DNA from: Terriglobia bacterium | GTDB lineage: Bacteria > Acidobacteriota > Terriglobia > JAIQFV01 | NCBI GenBank assembly: GCA_020073085.1 | Contig: JAIQFV010000010.1 | Coordinates: forward strand, 62,001-126,000 | Reading direction: 5' to 3' | Length of the DNA stretch: 64,000 nt | Shown here: positions 60,874 through 64,000 of the stretch, piece after piece | Layout of the letters: each line of letters opens with the position of its first letter | Position numbering within the stretch: the stretch's first letter is position 1 | Translations under genes and position numbers: made by a program | The notes under the pieces: generated by a model | Told to the model about the DNA's origin: nothing | What the model saw: only the letters and a program-made list of their open reading frames with translations | Databases searched by the model: none

Positions 60874-61650
60874 ATGGCCGAGGGCATTCAGTTACATCAT
60901 ATCGGGTTTGGGCGCGACGAACTGGGGACCAATCCTCCGACCCTGGCCCTTCTTTCAGGAGAGCCGGAGCGGGCCAGGTTGATAGCAGAGACTGGACTCC
61001 GTGAAGTCCGGATGCTCTCCGAGTACCGCGGCCTGAACAGCTATGTAGGCCTCCTGCCCAACGGACGTCCGCTGCTTTCGGCCACTAGTGGTATGGGCGC
61101 TCCCTCGGTCAGTATCGTTGTGAACGAACTGGTCCAGGTGGGCATTCGATATATCATCCGGATCGGAACCTGCGGGTCCATCCAACCTCATGTGATGCCG
61201 GGTAGTCTGGTGATTCTGCGTGCAGCGCTGTGCCGTCAAGGCGCGGCGAACGACATTGCACCTCCGGAATTTCCGGCTGCCTCGGACCCCTTTCTCACCG
61301 TGGCCCTGGCCGAACAGGCCCGGGCGCTGGGGATGGAGTATCACCTGGGGATCACGGCCTCCGTCGATACCTTTTACGAAGGACAGGAGCGCTACGACTC
61401 GGCCAATCCGCATCTGCTGCGTCAATTGCGCGGCGTCACGGACGAGTACCGGCGCTTGAACGTGCTCTGCTATGAAATGGAGACTGGAATGTTGTTCAAA
61501 ATGGGAGGCGTCTATGGGTTTGCCGCCGCCAGTGTCTGCGCGGTCATTGCACAACGCACCCAGAGCGAGCACATGATTGTGGAACAGAAACAAGTCGCCG
61601 TAAACAATGCGATCGCGGTTGCCTTGCACGCCGCGGAACAATTTGCGTAG
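60874..61650 (+). CDS. Nucleoside phosphorylase (uridine phosphorylase-like)
   Basis: A 258-residue NP-I family enzyme that splits nucleosides with phosphate. LLSGEPERARLIAETGL, TSGMGAPSVSIVVNEL, IRIGTCGSIQPHVMPGSLVI and NVLCYEMETGMLFKMG are family motifs; the glutamate pair in YEMETG binds ribose. The sequence is closest to uridine phosphorylases. The frame begins at a TTG (60844), but the ATG at 60874 has a TTGGAG site and starts at the usual place. It lies 175 bp after the lactonase-like gene. Confidence 0.92.
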   Translation: MAEGIQLHHIGFGRDELGTNPPTLALLSGEPERARLIAETGLREVRMLSEYRGLNSYVGLLPNGRPLLSATSGMGAPSVSIVVNELVQVGIRYIIRIGTCGSIQPHVMPGSLVILRAALCRQGAANDIAPPEFPAASDPFLTVALAEQARALGMEYHLGITASVDTFYEGQERYDSANPHLLRQLRGVTDEYRRLNVLCYEMETGMLFKMGGVYGFAAASVCAVIAQRTQSEHMIVEQKQVAVNNAIAVALHAAEQFA

Positions 61651-61822
61651 GAAATCACTGACACAGGGGAATCCGCAGTCAAAAGCTCTGCCCCTGAAGT
61701 TCCGCGTCGCTCCGAGTGCAACTCCGGGTCTCTTCGAGGCTCAGGGGGCCCTCCTGGTTCAGGGCGGTTCCTTCTTCAGATTAAGTCCGGGAACAGTGCT
61801 CAAGAACTCGATTGATCGAGAA

Positions 61823-63229
61823 TCATCCGAACCCCGGATTGCCCGGCGCGGACGTGCTGGAGCTCATCCTCCCCCGGATATTCGATTTGATCAAAGGTGT
61901 TTTGCCATGGGGAGTGCCTGCAATGTTTGAAACGCGCTTCACCCGGATCGGCGGCACGATGGCGCCCATCGCAGAGATCGCGCGTTGAATCGACCTGACC
62001 AAACTCTCGTCCGAAAAATCATCGGGCACGCGGCGGACGAGAATATCCAACCCATCTTCTTCCTGGATGATCTGCCACCCATTGATGGGCAGCGTATCCA
62101 TGATCTGATGAAAGACGCTGGGTTGCAGGGTCACTTGCCCGCAGTCCGCGGAGGGAAGGTACAGAATTTCCCGTGTGCGACCTTGAATTCCCTCGGCGAG
62201 AACGAACGGGCGCCCGCAGCCGCAGGGTTTCGTTGCGGTCCGGACAAGGTCACCCAAGTCATAACGAATGATGGGCTGCGTGTATTTTGAGAGGGCCGTA
62301 ATCAGAATCCGGCCGCCCGGTTGGCCAGCGGGAGCGGGCTGGTCATGTTCATCCACGATCTCCACGATCTGCAAATCCTCATAGAAGTGCAACCCGCAAT
62401 GACGGTCGCACTCGGAGGCAATCATCCCCGCCTCGACACACGCATATCGATCAAAGAGTCGCCCCTTCCACGCCGACTCAATGCATTCCCGCCACGCTTT
62501 GGACATGGTCTCCGAGCCCGTCGCAATGACGCGGGGAGAAATTGCCAATCGACCCGCCAACTGTTCCTCGGCCAACAAGGAGGCAATGCCGGCGTATGCC
62601 TGCAGGATTTCCGGTTGCCATCCATTGAGGCGTTCGACGAGGCTGCTCAGCGGATCCGCGGCCGACATTCGAAGGGTCGGAAACCACCAGAAGTGGACCG
62701 TCCTGGTCAATCGAGCCGTCATGTTCATGGGGACACTTGAGACAATGGCGGCGGCACGGATGCGATGAAAGGGGCGAACTCTTACTCCCCCCCAATCATA
62801 GGAACGTGTCCCGGAAGCCAGGACTGCTGCCCATTCGTTGTTGTTGAACATGCTGATCGCGGGAATGCCCGTCGAGGCCGATGTGGGGGCGACCCAATAG
62901 CGGCCCTGGTATCGCTCTTCCTGGAGAACCCGCTTCAGATGTGCGCGAATCTCGTCGAGATGAATTCTCCGGTCCGTCACCAGTTCATCAAAATGCTCCA
63001 TCATCAGAGACTTGGTCAAGATGGGGAGATCACGCAGTGGCGCCCGGTACAGACCCTGGTGAAATTTCTGATAGAACGGAGATCGGGCATAGACGAACTC
63101 ACGCAGCCGGTTCAGCGCCTGAGCCTGGTAGGATTCCAATTGTTCGCGATTCCAGCGTTCATGCCGTTTCAAACTCCGACGCCAATTCAACAGGGATAGA
63201 ACCAAGCCTGTCTTGATCATCGAGTCCAT
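61823..63229 (-). CDS. PaaK/CapK-like adenylate-forming enzyme
   Basis: A 468-residue enzyme of the phenylacetate-CoA ligase-like branch of the ANL superfamily, which activates carboxylates with ATP. The substrate-free N-terminal part ERWNREQLESYQAQALNRLREFVYARSPFYQ is typical. The ATP motif is TSASTGIPAISMFN, with YACVEAG (A5-like) and RYDLGDLVR in the middle. Such proteins include CapK-like members in capsule or polysaccharide clusters. Substrate unknown. It converges with the phosphorylase gene. Confidence 0.88.
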   Translation of the reverse strand: MDSMIKTGLVLSLLNWRRSLKRHERWNREQLESYQAQALNRLREFVYARSPFYQKFHQGLYRAPLRDLPILTKSLMMEHFDELVTDRRIHLDEIRAHLKRVLQEERYQGRYWVAPTSASTGIPAISMFNNNEWAAVLASGTRSYDWGGVRVRPFHRIRAAAIVSSVPMNMTARLTRTVHFWWFPTLRMSAADPLSSLVERLNGWQPEILQAYAGIASLLAEEQLAGRLAISPRVIATGSETMSKAWRECIESAWKGRLFDRYACVEAGMIASECDRHCGLHFYEDLQIVEIVDEHDQPAPAGQPGGRILITALSKYTQPIIRYDLGDLVRTATKPCGCGRPFVLAEGIQGRTREILYLPSADCGQVTLQPSVFHQIMDTLPINGWQIIQEEDGLDILVRRVPDDFSDESLVRSIQRAISAMGAIVPPIRVKRVSNIAGTPHGKTPLIKSNIRGRMSSSTSAPGNPGFG

Positions 63230-63349
63230 TCGACGCTCAGTCCCCCTCCGTCTTATGCCAGGGATAATCCATCACCTCAAACAGCCCGCCAGGACGACTC
63301 AAGGAGTATAGCCGACAACCACGAGGTCGCCGCTCAACGGATTGTTCTT

Positions 63350-63378
63350 GAAAGAAAAGGCCGGGGATGACCCCGGCC
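63350..63378 (-). terminator. Rho-independent terminator
   Basis: On the minus strand, GGCCGGGG/CCCCGGCC (63359-63378) with a 4-nt loop is followed by TTTTCTTTC. It lies 80 bp past the stop of the prolyl oligopeptidase gene and ends that transcript. Confidence 0.8.
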
Positions 63379-63456
63379 ACGAAAATGCAAATCCAATCAA
63401 AAGGACCTCCTCTTCCTTGTCTACCGGACGGGTAAAGTCAGGTCCATGGTTTAACC

Positions 63457-64000
63457 TCAATACTTTGGAGTAATCCCGAGGTTATAAAAAATAAAGGAAT
63501 CGATATCGGCAGTCTGCTCGATTGCCTTGGTTGTATTACTGGCGCCATGCCCCGATTTGGTCTCGATCCGGATCAGGATCGGCTCGTCGCCTGCATTCTT
63601 TTCCTGGAGGGTAGCGGCATATTTGAACGAGTGCGCCGGAACCACCCGGTCGTCGTGGTCGGCGGTGGTGATGAGGGTGGCCGGGTACTTGCCCCCTTCC
63701 CGGATATTGTGCAGCGGCGAGTAGCGATAGAGGGCCTTGAATTGATCTTCATTGTCACTCGACCCGTAATCTGAAATCCAGTTCCAGCCGATCGTGAACT
63801 TATGGAAGCGAAGCATGTCCATGACGCCGACCTCTGGAATGGCCACCTTGAACAAATCCGGCCGCTGATTCATCACTGCGCCGACCAGCAGCCCGCCGTT
63901 GGATCCTCCCAGAATCGCCAGGTGATCCGGGGAGGTGATCTTGTCCTGAATCAAGAATTCAGCGGCTGCGATGAAGTCATCAAAAACGTTTTGTTTCTTG
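63457..64000 (-). CDS. Prolyl oligopeptidase family serine peptidase, C-terminal part (cut by window edge)
   Basis: The open frame continues to the right edge, so the N-terminal propeller lies outside the window. The visible part is the alpha/beta-hydrolase catalytic domain of an S9A prolyl oligopeptidase: nucleophile in GGSNGGLL, the acid in [16 protein letters not shown] and the histidine in [16 protein letters not shown]. The end ([13 protein letters not shown]) is typical. It cuts peptides after proline. Whether a signal peptide is present cannot be seen. Confidence 0.93.
   Translation of the reverse strand, partial: KKQNVFDDFIAAAEFLIQDKITSPDHLAILGGSNGGLLVGAVMNQRPDLFKVAIPEVGVMDMLRFHKFTIGWNWISDYGSSDNEDQFKALYRYSPLHNIREGGKYPATLITTADHDDRVVPAHSFKYAATLQEKNAGDEPILIRIETKSGHGASNTTKAIEQTADIDSFIFYNLGITPKY

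Noticed and set aside
1-64000. tRNA, rRNA, CRISPR array, prophage
   Set aside because: No sequence with such features was recognised; covariance-model searches could not be run.

Overview
The window reads as a chromosomal segment from a Gram-negative, moderately GC-rich bacterium, most likely an Acidobacteriota-type soil or sediment organism. This placement is inference. It rests on gene style: porins and beta-barrel proteins, an HCD-type Ser/Thr kinase fused to a TolB-like/TPR region, a very large BNR-repeat exoprotein, an alpha-2-macroglobulin/PBP1C pair, a DUF5995 protein, and many dispersed palindromes between genes. No rRNA, tRNA, CRISPR array, complete insertion sequence or prophage was found.

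Left part (1-9.5 kb) is a phosphate block. After a decayed RND efflux permease come pstS, pstC, pstA, pstB, a truncated cupredoxin, phoU and a SpoIIE-type phosphatase, all on +. A converging secreted phospholipase C-like phosphoesterase follows. Arrays of TTAAY half-sites spaced exactly 11 bp apart precede pstS (two arrays), the phosphoesterase and a porin near 31 kb. They look like Pho boxes and suggest one phosphate-starvation regulon across the window.

9.5-24.4 kb, all on -: a GNAT acetyltransferase, a DUF5995 protein whose conserved N-terminus has no standard start codon, pbpC overlapping an alpha-2-macroglobulin gene with a CLEQ thioester, a frameshifted secreted protein, a small Rho_N-like protein, a DCC/metallo-beta-lactamase fusion, an aldo/keto reductase and an unknown protein.

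24.9-36.5 kb: a giant BNR-repeat protein, a nested palindromic element, a porin, a divergent membrane Ser/Thr kinase, remnants of a SpoIIE phosphatase and a transposase, a ParE/Phd-type toxin-antitoxin pair with a palindromic operator, and the ComEC-like hydrolase that begins the next cluster.

35-39.1 kb, all on -: a membrane-anchored protein of unknown type, a leaderless papain-like peptidase and the leaderless ComEC-like metallo-hydrolase. This is the best candidate for an undescribed multi-gene module. 39.7-45.5 kb carries an esterase, an NmrA-like protein, a DinB/BstA protein, an ECF sigma factor with two small membrane proteins, and an unknown protein with an HELLE motif.

45.8-51.2 kb is a complete branched-chain-amide-type ABC uptake operon (binding protein, livH, livM, livG, livF) ending in an overlapping methyltransferase. 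51.3-59.4 kb holds a tyrosinase, a haem c/copper monooxygenase-like protein, a second PF04185 phosphoesterase with an outer-membrane partner, an endonuclease/exonuclease/phosphatase protein and a beta-barrel protein. The right end has an exported AHL-lactonase-like enzyme, a nucleoside phosphorylase, a PaaK-like adenylate-forming enzyme and a prolyl oligopeptidase cut by the window edge.

Intergenic space holds two repeat classes. One is GC-rich palindromes of several families, some sharing a CTTTGGTAGCC end. The other is heptamer tandem repeats of the GGTAATA/GGTGTTA type at four loci.
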